Origin: Rickettsiales bacterium
GTDB taxonomy: Bacteria; Pseudomonadota; Alphaproteobacteria; Rickettsiales; JABCZZ01
Length of the DNA: 64,000 bases
Reading direction: 5' to 3'
Assembly (NCBI GenBank): GCA_035765535.1
Contig: DASTXE010000006.1
Span: 186,001 to 250,000 of the forward strand
Positions 24,323 to 33,008 of this stretch are shown piece after piece. Both the position numbers and the translations under genes were made by a program. Numbering within the stretch: the stretch's first letter is position 1; each line of letters begins with the position of its first letter. The notes below the pieces were generated by a model. The model did no database searches. It saw only the letters and a program-made list of their open reading frames with translations, and was not told where the DNA came from.

Positions 24323-25864
24323 ATGCACATGGATCCGATCGTTCTCTCACGTCTGCAGTTCGCAGCCACGGCATTATATCACTTCCTGTTCGTGCCGCTG
24401 ACGCTGGGGCTGTGCTGGCTTCTCGTCATACTGGAAGCGACTTACATCATGACCGGCAAGACAATCTGGCGCGATGCAACCCAGTTCTGGGGAAAATTAT
24501 TCGGCATCAACTTTGCCATGGGCGTGGCCACGGGTATCACGATGGAGTTTCAGTTCGGCACGAACTGGGCCTATTACAGCCATTATGTGGGAGATATTTT
24601 CGGCACACCGCTCGCCATTGAAGGGCTGATGGCCTTCTTCCTCGAATCCACTTTCGTCGGCCTGTTCTTTTTCGGCTGGAAGAAAATGAGCAAGGTGCAG
24701 CATCTGTTCGCCACTTTCTGCCTGGCATTCGGCACCAATCTTTCCGCCGTCTGGATTCTGATTGCCAATGGCTGGATGCAGAACCCGGTCGGCGCATATT
24801 TCAATCCGGATACGATGCGCATGGAAATGAGAAGCTTTTATGATTTGATCTTCAACCCCGTCGCACAGGCCAAATTCGTCCATACCGTAAGCGCGGGTTA
24901 TGTCTGCGGGTCCACCTTCATGCTAGCCATCTCGGCGTACTTCCTGCTGCGCGGCCAGCATATGGAAATCATGAAGCGCAGCTTCGCCGTGGCCGCTTCC
25001 TTCGGCCTCGCAAGCGCGCTCTGCGTGGTCGTACTGGGGGATGAATCCGGTTATACGGTCAATGAAAACCAGAAAATGAAGATGGCTGCAATCGAAGCCA
25101 TGTGGGAGACCGAACCCGCTCCGGCAAGCTTCACACTGTTCGCCATCCCCGACCAGGAGCATATGCGCAATGATTACCAGATTACGATTCCCTGGATCAT
25201 GGGCCTGATTGGCACACGCACCTTCAACGAAAAGATCAGCGGCATGAAGGAGATCGTCGCCGAAAGCGAACAGCGTATCGCAAGCGGTATCGAAGCATAT
25301 AAGGCGCTCGGCGCAGTGAAAGCAGACCCGAAAAATAAGGACCAAAGGAACATTCTGTCTGCCCATGCTGAGGATCTCGGTTACGGCCTACTGTTGAAAG
25401 CCAAAGGCATTGAGCCAGCCAAAGCCACGCCGGAACAGATCCATACGGCGGCACTCAGCCTCATTCCAAGAGTCACGCCATTATTCTGGAGCTTCCGTAT
25501 TATGGTACTGTGTGGCGTTTGGTTCATTCTTCTTTACGTGCTGGCATTCCGTGCCTCGGTCCTGCGGCGCTTTGACAATCCGATGCTGCTGAAAGCCGCG
25601 CTGTATAGCCTTCCCCTACCGTGGATCGCGATCGAGCTGGGCTGGATCGTGGCCGAATATGGTCGCCAGCCCTGGGCCATTCAAGGTGTTTTGCCGACCG
25701 GACTCGGCGTCAGTGCGACCTCAACCGAACTCGTGCTGACCAGCCTGCTGGGATTCGTCATCTTCTATAGCAGCCTGCTGGTGGTGGATATTTACCTGAT
25801 GCTCAAATACGCGAAGAAAGGCCCCTCCCTAAGCCCGGAATCGCTTGCCCAGATCACCGTATAA
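24323..25864 (+). CDS. cydA: cytochrome bd ubiquinol oxidase subunit I
   Basis: CydA carries haems b558, b595 and d and the quinol site in the inner membrane. The 513-residue protein has the expected multiple membrane helices. Conserved features are LSRLQFAATALYHFLFVPLT with the b595 axial His, GVATGITMEFQFGTNW, the Q-loop region, and WIAIELGWIVAEYGRQPW with GVLPTG near the C-terminus. The Q-loop is the intermediate long type. A second in-frame ATG two codons in is equally possible as start. It is second in the operon cydP-cydA-cydB-cydX behind an FNR-like site. Confidence 0.97.
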   Translation: MHMDPIVLSRLQFAATALYHFLFVPLTLGLCWLLVILEATYIMTGKTIWRDATQFWGKLFGINFAMGVATGITMEFQFGTNWAYYSHYVGDIFGTPLAIEGLMAFFLESTFVGLFFFGWKKMSKVQHLFATFCLAFGTNLSAVWILIANGWMQNPVGAYFNPDTMRMEMRSFYDLIFNPVAQAKFVHTVSAGYVCGSTFMLAISAYFLLRGQHMEIMKRSFAVAASFGLASALCVVVLGDESGYTVNENQKMKMAAIEAMWETEPAPASFTLFAIPDQEHMRNDYQITIPWIMGLIGTRTFNEKISGMKEIVAESEQRIASGIEAYKALGAVKADPKNKDQRNILSAHAEDLGYGLLLKAKGIEPAKATPEQIHTAALSLIPRVTPLFWSFRIMVLCGVWFILLYVLAFRASVLRRFDNPMLLKAALYSLPLPWIAIELGWIVAEYGRQPWAIQGVLPTGLGVSATSTELVLTSLLGFVIFYSSLLVVDIYLMLKYAKKGPSLSPESLAQITV

Positions 25865-25877
25865 AGGAGTAAATGCC

Positions 25878-27038
25878 ATGATTCCTATTCCCTTCGATTA
25901 TGAAACACTGCGCGTTGCATGGTGGGCGCTGTTGGGTATATTGCTGATCGGTTTTGCCGTGATGGACGGGTTCGATATGGGCGTCGCCTTCCTGAACCCA
26001 TTCCTGGCTAAAACGGATACGGAGCACCGCATTATCATCAATACAGTTGGCCCCGTGTGGGACGGCAATCAAGTCTGGCTGATTCTCGGCGGCGGCGCAA
26101 TCTTTGCTGCATGGCCTGCCGTATATGCGACAGCCTTTTCCGGCTTTTATCTTGCGATGTTCCTAACGCTTGTAAGCCTTATCCTTCGTCCGGTGAGCTT
26201 CGAATACCGCAATAAGTTCCCTAACCCCAAACATCGCCGGATCTGGGATTTTACCCTGTTCGCTTCCGGACTCGTACCGCCGCTCGTGTTTGGCGTGGCA
26301 TTCGGCAATCTGTTTCAGGGCGTGCCGTTCTATCTCGATGAGATGAACCTTCCCCATTATCAGGATAGCTATTTCGGCAGTTTCTTTCATCTGCTGAATC
26401 CATTCGCCCTGCTATGCGGCCTGACCAGCGTCACCATGCTGGCAACACATGGCGCTGTCTACCTTGCCGCAAAAACCCGCGGCCCCGTTCAGGAACGCGC
26501 GATAAGCACCATCTATACGGGACTCACAATCTGGCTTATCCTGTTCGCTATAGGCGGATTATGGGTAGACCATATCACCGGCTTCGCCATCAGCGGAACC
26601 ATTGACCATGCCGGCCCATCCAACCCGGATCATAAACAGGTCGTGCTGCAAACCGGCGTATGGATGCAGAACTACCTGTCCCATCCGGCTCTGTTCATCG
26701 TTCCGTTACTGGCTGTTCTTGGCTGTGCGGGTACCGTCATGCTCACAAAAATGAAGCGCCATGCCACCGCTTTCATCGCCAGCGGCCTGATGGTTGCAGG
26801 CACGATCGCCACCGCGGGTATTTCCCTGTTCCCCTTCCTGCTGCCCAGCAGCCTGAAGCCGAACCAGAGCCTGACCGTGTGGGATGCAAGCAGCTCGCAT
26901 ATGACGTTATGGCTGATGACAATAGCCGCCATTATTTTCGTGCCGATCATCCTCACCTACACGAGCTGGGCGTTTCACATCATGCGCCAGGCCGTCAGCG
27001 AGGAAACCATCAAAAATGACGGCGATCACCTGTATTAA
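25878..27038 (+). CDS. cydB: cytochrome bd ubiquinol oxidase subunit II
   Basis: CydB is the structural partner of CydA. The start at 25878 (MIPIPFDYETLRVAWW) follows AAAGGAG; an earlier in-frame start would overlap the cydA end. The 386-residue protein has eight to nine membrane helices and typical blocks such as GFAVMDGFDMGVAFLNPFL, GPVWDGNQVWLILGGGA and RPVSFEYRNK. Together with CydA, CydP and CydX it forms the high-affinity, cyanide-tolerant oxidase. Confidence 0.97.
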   Translation: MIPIPFDYETLRVAWWALLGILLIGFAVMDGFDMGVAFLNPFLAKTDTEHRIIINTVGPVWDGNQVWLILGGGAIFAAWPAVYATAFSGFYLAMFLTLVSLILRPVSFEYRNKFPNPKHRRIWDFTLFASGLVPPLVFGVAFGNLFQGVPFYLDEMNLPHYQDSYFGSFFHLLNPFALLCGLTSVTMLATHGAVYLAAKTRGPVQERAISTIYTGLTIWLILFAIGGLWVDHITGFAISGTIDHAGPSNPDHKQVVLQTGVWMQNYLSHPALFIVPLLAVLGCAGTVMLTKMKRHATAFIASGLMVAGTIATAGISLFPFLLPSSLKPNQSLTVWDASSSHMTLWLMTIAAIIFVPIILTYTSWAFHIMRQAVSEETIKNDGDHLY

Positions 27039-27050
27039 AGGAGAAAAACA

Positions 27051-27182
27051 ATGTGGTATTTTTCATGGATTCTGGGACTGGGCATGGCCGTGCTGTTCGG
27101 CACGCTCAACGCTATGTGGCTGGAGATGCACCTGGAGCGCAAAAGCAGATTGCAGAAGATTGATATAGAGAAGAAAAACTAA
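27051..27182 (+). CDS. cydX: cytochrome bd oxidase small subunit CydX
   Basis: This 43-residue peptide begins at 27051, nine bases after AAAGGAG and 12 bases after the cydB stop. It has the CydX signature MWYFSWILGLG, one membrane helix with LNAMWLEM, and a charged C-terminus. CydX is required for stability of the oxidase in E. coli. It completes the operon. Confidence 0.92.
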   Translation: MWYFSWILGLGMAVLFGTLNAMWLEMHLERKSRLQKIDIEKKN

Positions 27183-27192
27183 ACCTCTGACC

Positions 27193-29874
27193 CTAACTGC
27201 TTGTCGCCGGAATATACACCTGCATCATCTGGTGTATCTGGGCAGGCTTGACGGGTTTATTGACATAATCGTCCATACCCGCCGCAAGACATAGCTCCTT
27301 CGTCCCCTGCATTGCATCGGCCGTCAGCGCAACAATGGGAACATGCCGGCCTGACTGCGCTTCAAATTTTCTGATCTCGCGCGTGGCTTCATAACCGTCC
27401 ATACGCGGCATCTGACAGTCCATGAAAATAATATCATAGGGAGTTTCTTTTGCTTTCTCCACGGCTTCAATCCCATCTTCCGCCAGATCGACATTACATT
27501 TGATCTTCTCAAGAATAATCTTCATAAGCTGGCGGTTCACCGGCTGGTCATCCACCAGCAGCGCGTGGACATGCGAGTAATCCAGCAATGTATGATGCGG
27601 CAGCCCGGCAGATTTCAGCGTGGTGTGAAGCGCTTCCTCGAGCGTGGTCTTAGTGACCAAATCAGGAATATCCTCAAGCCGGTGTTCCCATAAATACACC
27701 AGCATATTAAACAGGTTGGACTGGTAAAGCGGCTTGCTGATGACGCCGGAAATACCTTTTTTTCTGAGATTATAATCATCCAGCATCAGGCCGGGAGGCA
27801 CACAGAGAATCGTCTGGGTTTCATGCTTGCTCTCCGGTCCTTTGAGCCTCTCCACCAGCGACATCCATCCCGGAAGCTCCGTATCGATCAGTACGAAGCG
27901 ATACGGTATTTCTGTCAGCTCTGGATTGGAAAGCAGTGTTAACGCAGCTTTGGTGTTGCCAACGCTATCGCACTTAATGCCCCAGCTCTCAAAATATCCT
28001 GCAAGCTGCTGTTGCGCGGGCGGGTAAGGCACTACGATAAGAACACGCGCGTTGCGTAGATCTTCAGGGGCTCGCTGTTGTATAAACGGTTTAGCAGGAT
28101 CGGAAACAAGCGGCAGCGTAAACCAGAAAGATGAGCCATTGCCTTCAGCACTGCGCACGCCGATTTCCCCGCCCATGAGCTCCACCAGCTTTTTGCTGAT
28201 GGAAAGGCCGAGTCCCGTGCCACCGAACTTGCGGGTCGTGGATTCTTCACCTTGCGAAAACTCATTAAATATCTGCGACAGTTTTTTCACAGGAATCCCA
28301 ATCCCTGTATCCTGCACTTCCACATGCATGACCGGCGGTTCGTGCCTGGTCATCTCAACACAGATAAACACATGGCCACGTTCGGTAAACTTGATGGCAT
28401 TGCCGACAAGATTCATGACGATCTGGCGCAGACGCAACGGATCGCCTAACACATGATGCGGCAGATCCAGAGAAATGGCCACCATCAGCACAAGGCCCTT
28501 GGCAGCTGCGCGCAGATACAGCAGGTCCGTCACCGTTTCAATAACATTATGCAGATTGAAAGGCACACGGCTCACCGTTAACTGACCCGCCTCGATCTTG
28601 GAAATATCCAGAATGTCATTGATGATATCCAGCAGGGCCTCGGCCGACTGGTGAGCGGTCTGCAGCCAGTCGCGCTGTTGTTTGGTCAGATCCGTATCCA
28701 GCACCTGGTCGACCATGCCGAGCACGCCGTTCATTGGTGTGCGGATTTCATGGCTCATATTGGCCAGGAAAGCGCTTTTGGTTTTCGAGGCCATTTCCGC
28801 ATGCTGCTTTGCTTCGGCCAGCTTAATAATGTTAAGCCAGTAGATTGCCAACAGCGTCATAATGGAAAGACCGGCAATAAGCACCGAAAACACGATCATA
28901 TGCCGCAGCAGCCAGGGCGTGTCATTCGTAAAGGTGAACATTATTTCACGCGTGCTGTTGCCTACCCTGAGCACGCGCTTTACATGGAACACCTGTTCCG
29001 TCTGCAATTCCAGGAACTGGGCTATATTAAACCATGCTCCTGCGTTGTCGGATAAAGCGGGGAAGATGCCTTCATAATTATTGGCAACTGAAATCTGCAG
29101 ATCGTTTGCCGCATTAGTCGCCCCTGTGGAAGCAATAAGCCCATCCATATTTAATGTCAGCCCTACAACACCGGCAAGCTCCGTACCGTTATGATATACA
29201 GGGTAAAACAAATCCAGCACCAGAGGACCGGCACCAGCATGTTTTTCAGAGGCACCGCTAATAACATCCCGAATCGAAAAATTCAGCGATGCAAAGGTAT
29301 TTTGTTTTTTGGCTACCTTAATGGCATCCAGCACATCAGGCATGGTTGCCAGATCGAGTCCTAGCATATCATTCAGCGGATATTGGAAATACACCGGAAA
29401 ATGTTTTCCCTCCGGCACTGAGTCTGGTTTCTTATCTGCCGTATGTACTAAATAACCGGGCAAATGCCTGGCAGCCTGTTCCGTAAATTTCGTGAGATCC
29501 GCATCATGCACCTTAGGAACCCACATCACGGAATCCACTTCCGGGCGCAGCAGAAGATAGGGCGTCATGAATTTATTAAATGTCTGCGGCGGAATATCAT
29601 TTTCCACATTCATGAAAAAACTGGCGCTTTGCAGAATGCTCTCATCGCCCCGCAATTCCTGATCAAGCGCAGCGGCAATATGATCGGCTCGCTGCTCGTA
29701 ATCCGCTAATTCTTTATGATTTTCCAGCTGGAGCAGGCGCCAGGAAAGCAGAAGACTCAGCGGCAGCCCGATCCCGGTTGTCACGAGCAGCGCTGCAATA
29801 ACCTTGCGCGATGGCAGGCGCCTCCTTACGGAGGCTACTATTTCACGCAACATTTTCAGCTCAGTGCCGCTCAT
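27193..29874 (-). CDS. CHASE-domain hybrid sensor histidine kinase
   Basis: The 893-residue protein has a membrane helix (about 25-45), a periplasmic CHASE domain (about 75-300), a second helix (about 330-352), HisKA with the phospho-acceptor His in [11 protein letters not shown], and a HATPase domain with N, G1 and G2 boxes ([30 protein letters not shown]). Two receivers follow. The first is degenerate: the acidic pocket is replaced by VVPYP although IDTELPG is kept. The second ([22 protein letters not shown]) is intact. It probably senses a small extracellular molecule. A separate Hpt gene lies 26 bases upstream of its start on the same strand, which suggests a phosphorelay. Confidence 0.93.
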   Translation of the reverse strand: MSGTELKMLREIVASVRRRLPSRKVIAALLVTTGIGLPLSLLLSWRLLQLENHKELADYEQRADHIAAALDQELRGDESILQSASFFMNVENDIPPQTFNKFMTPYLLLRPEVDSVMWVPKVHDADLTKFTEQAARHLPGYLVHTADKKPDSVPEGKHFPVYFQYPLNDMLGLDLATMPDVLDAIKVAKKQNTFASLNFSIRDVISGASEKHAGAGPLVLDLFYPVYHNGTELAGVVGLTLNMDGLIASTGATNAANDLQISVANNYEGIFPALSDNAGAWFNIAQFLELQTEQVFHVKRVLRVGNSTREIMFTFTNDTPWLLRHMIVFSVLIAGLSIMTLLAIYWLNIIKLAEAKQHAEMASKTKSAFLANMSHEIRTPMNGVLGMVDQVLDTDLTKQQRDWLQTAHQSAEALLDIINDILDISKIEAGQLTVSRVPFNLHNVIETVTDLLYLRAAAKGLVLMVAISLDLPHHVLGDPLRLRQIVMNLVGNAIKFTERGHVFICVEMTRHEPPVMHVEVQDTGIGIPVKKLSQIFNEFSQGEESTTRKFGGTGLGLSISKKLVELMGGEIGVRSAEGNGSSFWFTLPLVSDPAKPFIQQRAPEDLRNARVLIVVPYPPAQQQLAGYFESWGIKCDSVGNTKAALTLLSNPELTEIPYRFVLIDTELPGWMSLVERLKGPESKHETQTILCVPPGLMLDDYNLRKKGISGVISKPLYQSNLFNMLVYLWEHRLEDIPDLVTKTTLEEALHTTLKSAGLPHHTLLDYSHVHALLVDDQPVNRQLMKIILEKIKCNVDLAEDGIEAVEKAKETPYDIIFMDCQMPRMDGYEATREIRKFEAQSGRHVPIVALTADAMQGTKELCLAAGMDDYVNKPVKPAQIHQMMQVYIPATSS

Positions 29875-29900
29875 AATGTAACCCGCATGCGTAACGGAGA

Positions 29901-30242
29901 TTATCCCGTGGCAATAATATCGAGAAGGAAGCGCTTTACTACGTCGTATTCCGCCTTAATCTTTTCCAGCAATTCGCTCTTGAAAGAAGCCGGGGCATTT
30001 TCCTCGTCCTGAGCAATCTTGCATAACTCACCGAGTTTCTGCGCCCCCAGATTCAGGCTGATCCCTTTTAGTGCATGGGAATGCGCATGCCAGGCAGGAA
30101 CATCCTGAGCTCCCATACTGTCTCCCAACGCAGCCAGTTCTTTTTCGAACGAGATAAAAAACTCTTCGAAGAGGCTCTTTTCGAGCTCGGCATCACCATC
30201 TGTCATCGTACGCAGATTGGTTAAATCCACAGGCCCTGTCAT
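29901..30242 (-). CDS. Hpt-domain phosphotransfer protein
   Basis: The 113-residue protein is a four-helix Hpt module. The phospho-acceptor His lies in [15 protein letters not shown], preceded by [21 protein letters not shown]. Such proteins shuttle phosphate from the receiver of a hybrid kinase to a final response regulator. Its start overlaps the end of the upstream response-regulator gene by four bases, and the CHASE hybrid kinase follows; all three are probably co-transcribed. Partner choice is an inference from the gene order. Confidence 0.9.
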   Translation of the reverse strand: MTGPVDLTNLRTMTDGDAELEKSLFEEFFISFEKELAALGDSMGAQDVPAWHAHSHALKGISLNLGAQKLGELCKIAQDEENAPASFKSELLEKIKAEYDVVKRFLLDIIATG

Positions 30243-31102
30243 ACATTCCCCCTTTGGTTCGAGTGCCGTTCGGTTTTATATTTATCAATAGCGTCTGTAA
30301 CCTTCTTTTTGCCGTAAGGTTTGACAATATATCCATTCACGCGGTTATTACGCGCCGCAACAATATCCGCTACATCATGATTCCCGGTGACCATGATGAT
30401 ATAGGCATCTTCATCGAAACGGCGGACCACTTCAGCAAATTGATGCCCGTTCGTGCCGGGCATCTCCACATCAAGAAACACAATGTCAGGCGCATGATTC
30501 AAATAGAGCTCCCATGCCGATTTCGCATTAGGTGCAATATAGGTCTTATGCATATGCTCCAGTACACCGCTCAAGAGCTTGGCAGAAAAAAGCTGGTCCT
30601 CCACGATCAGTATTTCAGGACTGGGGCGCAATATCCTCGCCTTTGCAATAGCCTTGAACATGGCCACCTGCTCTGCAGTCACATGAAACACTTCCGCTTT
30701 ACCGGCAGCCATCTTTTCCTGAAGCAGTTTCAGTTCCTGCCTGCATCGCTGCAGCAGCAGATCCGAGTCCACATCGGATTGCAGGTCGTAATAGGTTTCT
30801 ATATCTTTTAAATTGTCTTGAAGAATCCGGTGATAGAAACAGCCATATAACGCTTCCACAATACTGCGATGCACACCGGACCAGCACACTACGATATCCC
30901 CGTTATGGAAAAAATACACTGCCGCCGGATTATCCTTCAGCACGGAACCAAGCGCGGGTAATACGGTTTCATGGGTCAGACGGTATGAAAGCTGCGACGT
31001 TTTAAAATATAACGCTCCCCAGGAATAGTTATGCTGCTTTACCTTTTCTACGAAGGCCACCAGCTTTTTTTCAGCATCTTCCGCTATAATATCAATTAAC
31101 AT
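30239..31102 (-). CDS. response regulator with unrecognised N-terminal domain
   Basis: This 287-residue protein has a C-terminal receiver (about 163-280) with ILIVEDQ, the phospho-Asp in DIVFLDVEMPGTNG, IMVTGN and IVKPYGKKK. The first 150 residues contain one cysteine pair and alternating strands and helices, but I know no family for them. The receiver closely resembles that of the downstream 157-residue regulator at 31201, so the two probably arose by duplication. Reversed order (receiver last) suggests that the N-terminal part is the output or an interaction module. It overlaps the Hpt gene by four bases. Confidence 0.8.
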   Translation of the reverse strand: MLIDIIAEDAEKKLVAFVEKVKQHNYSWGALYFKTSQLSYRLTHETVLPALGSVLKDNPAAVYFFHNGDIVVCWSGVHRSIVEALYGCFYHRILQDNLKDIETYYDLQSDVDSDLLLQRCRQELKLLQEKMAAGKAEVFHVTAEQVAMFKAIAKARILRPSPEILIVEDQLFSAKLLSGVLEHMHKTYIAPNAKSAWELYLNHAPDIVFLDVEMPGTNGHQFAEVVRRFDEDAYIIMVTGNHDVADIVAARNNRVNGYIVKPYGKKKVTDAIDKYKTERHSNQRGNV

Positions 31103-31200
31103 ATCTCTGGCACAACAATTTGAAAAAGCAAAACGAGTTCTTTTAATCAGCGCGCCATCTTACACTTCTGGCAGCATACGTACAACCATAACATACCTGA

Positions 31201-31674
31201 TCACCCCTTCGCATTTCTTTCTGATACAAATTTCTGGATGACGGATAAAATCTTATCCTTGCTGTACGGCTTCACCACAAAGCCTTTTGCCTGTATCTCT
31301 TTAGCCTGCTGCACATATTCTATCTTATTATTCGCCGTCACAAGAATGATATAGGCCAGGCGATCAATAGAGGAAATGAGCTTGGCAAGCCGGTTGCCAT
31401 CCATATCCGGTAATTCAATATCCAGCATGACGATATCGGGTGCATAATTGAGATAGGATGTCCAGCCCTCTCTCGCATCGGCAGCGGCATGAACCGTATA
31501 AAATTGTTTCAACAGCCCCGTCAGCAATTGCCTGGAAAAAGGCTGGTCTTCGACCACGAGTATCTCAATTTTGGAGCGTTTTGAACGCGCTTTCATGGTC
31601 GCAACAAAAATCTCCATCTGCTTGAGAGTAGGTTGAAATGCCGACACTAATTCAGTATGCGACGGCTTATTCAT
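31201..31674 (-). CDS. response regulator, receiver domain with short N-terminal extension
   Basis: The 157-residue protein has about 35 helical residues followed by a complete receiver: ILVVEDQPFSRQLLTGLL, phospho-Asp in DIVMLDIELPDMDG, LVTANN and VVKPYSKDK. It is similar to the receiver of the neighbouring 287-residue regulator, including the VEDQxFSxxLL motif. No DNA-binding domain is attached. The gene lies about 100 bases upstream of that regulator on the same strand, with its own upstream AT-rich region. Confidence 0.88.
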   Translation of the reverse strand: MNKPSHTELVSAFQPTLKQMEIFVATMKARSKRSKIEILVVEDQPFSRQLLTGLLKQFYTVHAAADAREGWTSYLNYAPDIVMLDIELPDMDGNRLAKLISSIDRLAYIILVTANNKIEYVQQAKEIQAKGFVVKPYSKDKILSVIQKFVSERNAKG

Positions 31675-31855
31675 GATTTCTCCTGTTTAAACGCGTAAAA
31701 TTTTATATAAATTAATTCTTTATCCCAAAATCAAACACAACGAAAAGCTTGGCGTTAATAGATTTTTATCAATTATAAAGTAAAATAACTCACAACCTAT
31801 AATATTCATACTATATTATAATATAATTAATAGCAATTCCAGCTTCGGGAAATTT

Positions 31856-32995
31856 ATGCAGATCGAAACGCTTATCTCCCATGGCAACCCCGAAAAAGAA
31901 CTCGCTTCCTCAAAATTACGCGATGCCACCGTCGTATTGTATTTTCTCTCTCCCGCATATCCGGACAAGGACGCTTACCTGAAAGCATTATATATCGCCT
32001 ATCCCGGAGCGCGGTTGCTAGGATGCACGACCAGCGGTGAAATCTGCGGCAAGGAAGCACTGTCGGGTACAGCTATATCGACAGCGATCAAACTTCAACA
32101 TACTTCCATTAAAATAGCCTCTACGTCCGTTGACAATATACATGATTCACTGGGGGCAGGAAAAAAACTGGCATCTGAACTCAATCTTCCCCAGCTTCGC
32201 CTGCTGTTTGTACTGTCGGACGGATTATGCGTAAACGGCAGCGATCTCGTAACAGGCTTAAGCGAAAATCTACCCGAAGGCATCACCATCACCGGCGGAC
32301 TGGCAGGCGACGGAAGCAGCTTCAAGCAGACCGGCATCGGTGTGGACGGACTGCCGATTTCCGGCAAAGTTGCTGCCATAGGGTTTTATGGAGACCGCTT
32401 CAAAGTAAGCTGTGGAAGCGTGGGAGGCTGGCTTAAATTCGGCCCGGAACGCACCATCACACGCTCGCACGAAAACATCATTTACGAACTGGATGAAAAA
32501 CCCGCGCTGGAACTGTATAAGAAATATCTGGGCGATGAAGCGCAGAATCTGCCCGGCAGCGGTTTACTATTTCCATTAAGCATTCGCCCCGATAGCAAAA
32601 GCCCGCATGATATTGTGCGCACGATTGTCGGTATCGATGAAAAAGAAAATAGCCTTATTTTTGCCGGTGACGTGCCGCAGGGATATATAGCGCAGCTTAT
32701 GCGCGGTAGCTCTGACAACCTTGTGGACGGTGCCATCGAAGCCGCTACCATTGCGCGTGAATCTCTTAAAGGTAACTCCGCAAACGCCAGCCTTGGAATT
32801 CTGGTGAGCTGCGTTGGCCGCAACCTGCTAATGGGACAGAGCGTCTCGGACGAAGTCGAAGCCGTCAAAACGATATTGGGAGAAACACAACTGACAGGTT
32901 TTTATTCGTACGGCGAGATTTGCCATCACCCGATCACACATCAGTGCAGCCTGCATAACCAGACCATGACAATCACCCTGATTGCAGAAGCATAA
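31856..32995 (+). CDS. FIST-domain sensor protein
   Basis: The 379-residue protein comprises FIST_N (about 25-210; LLGCTTSGEI, LFVLSDGL and TGGLAGDG are typical) and FIST_C (about 220-370; LELYKKYLG, FYSYGEICHH). FIST domains are thought to bind small ligands such as amino acids and to signal to attached or adjacent kinases. The downstream hybrid kinase begins 13 bases after this stop, so a sensor-kinase pair is very likely. The upstream region is extremely AT-rich, as expected for a promoter. Confidence 0.92.
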   Translation: MQIETLISHGNPEKELASSKLRDATVVLYFLSPAYPDKDAYLKALYIAYPGARLLGCTTSGEICGKEALSGTAISTAIKLQHTSIKIASTSVDNIHDSLGAGKKLASELNLPQLRLLFVLSDGLCVNGSDLVTGLSENLPEGITITGGLAGDGSSFKQTGIGVDGLPISGKVAAIGFYGDRFKVSCGSVGGWLKFGPERTITRSHENIIYELDEKPALELYKKYLGDEAQNLPGSGLLFPLSIRPDSKSPHDIVRTIVGIDEKENSLIFAGDVPQGYIAQLMRGSSDNLVDGAIEAATIARESLKGNSANASLGILVSCVGRNLLMGQSVSDEVEAVKTILGETQLTGFYSYGEICHHPITHQCSLHNQTMTITLIAEA

Positions 32996-33008
32996 AGAAA
33001 GACCGTCC

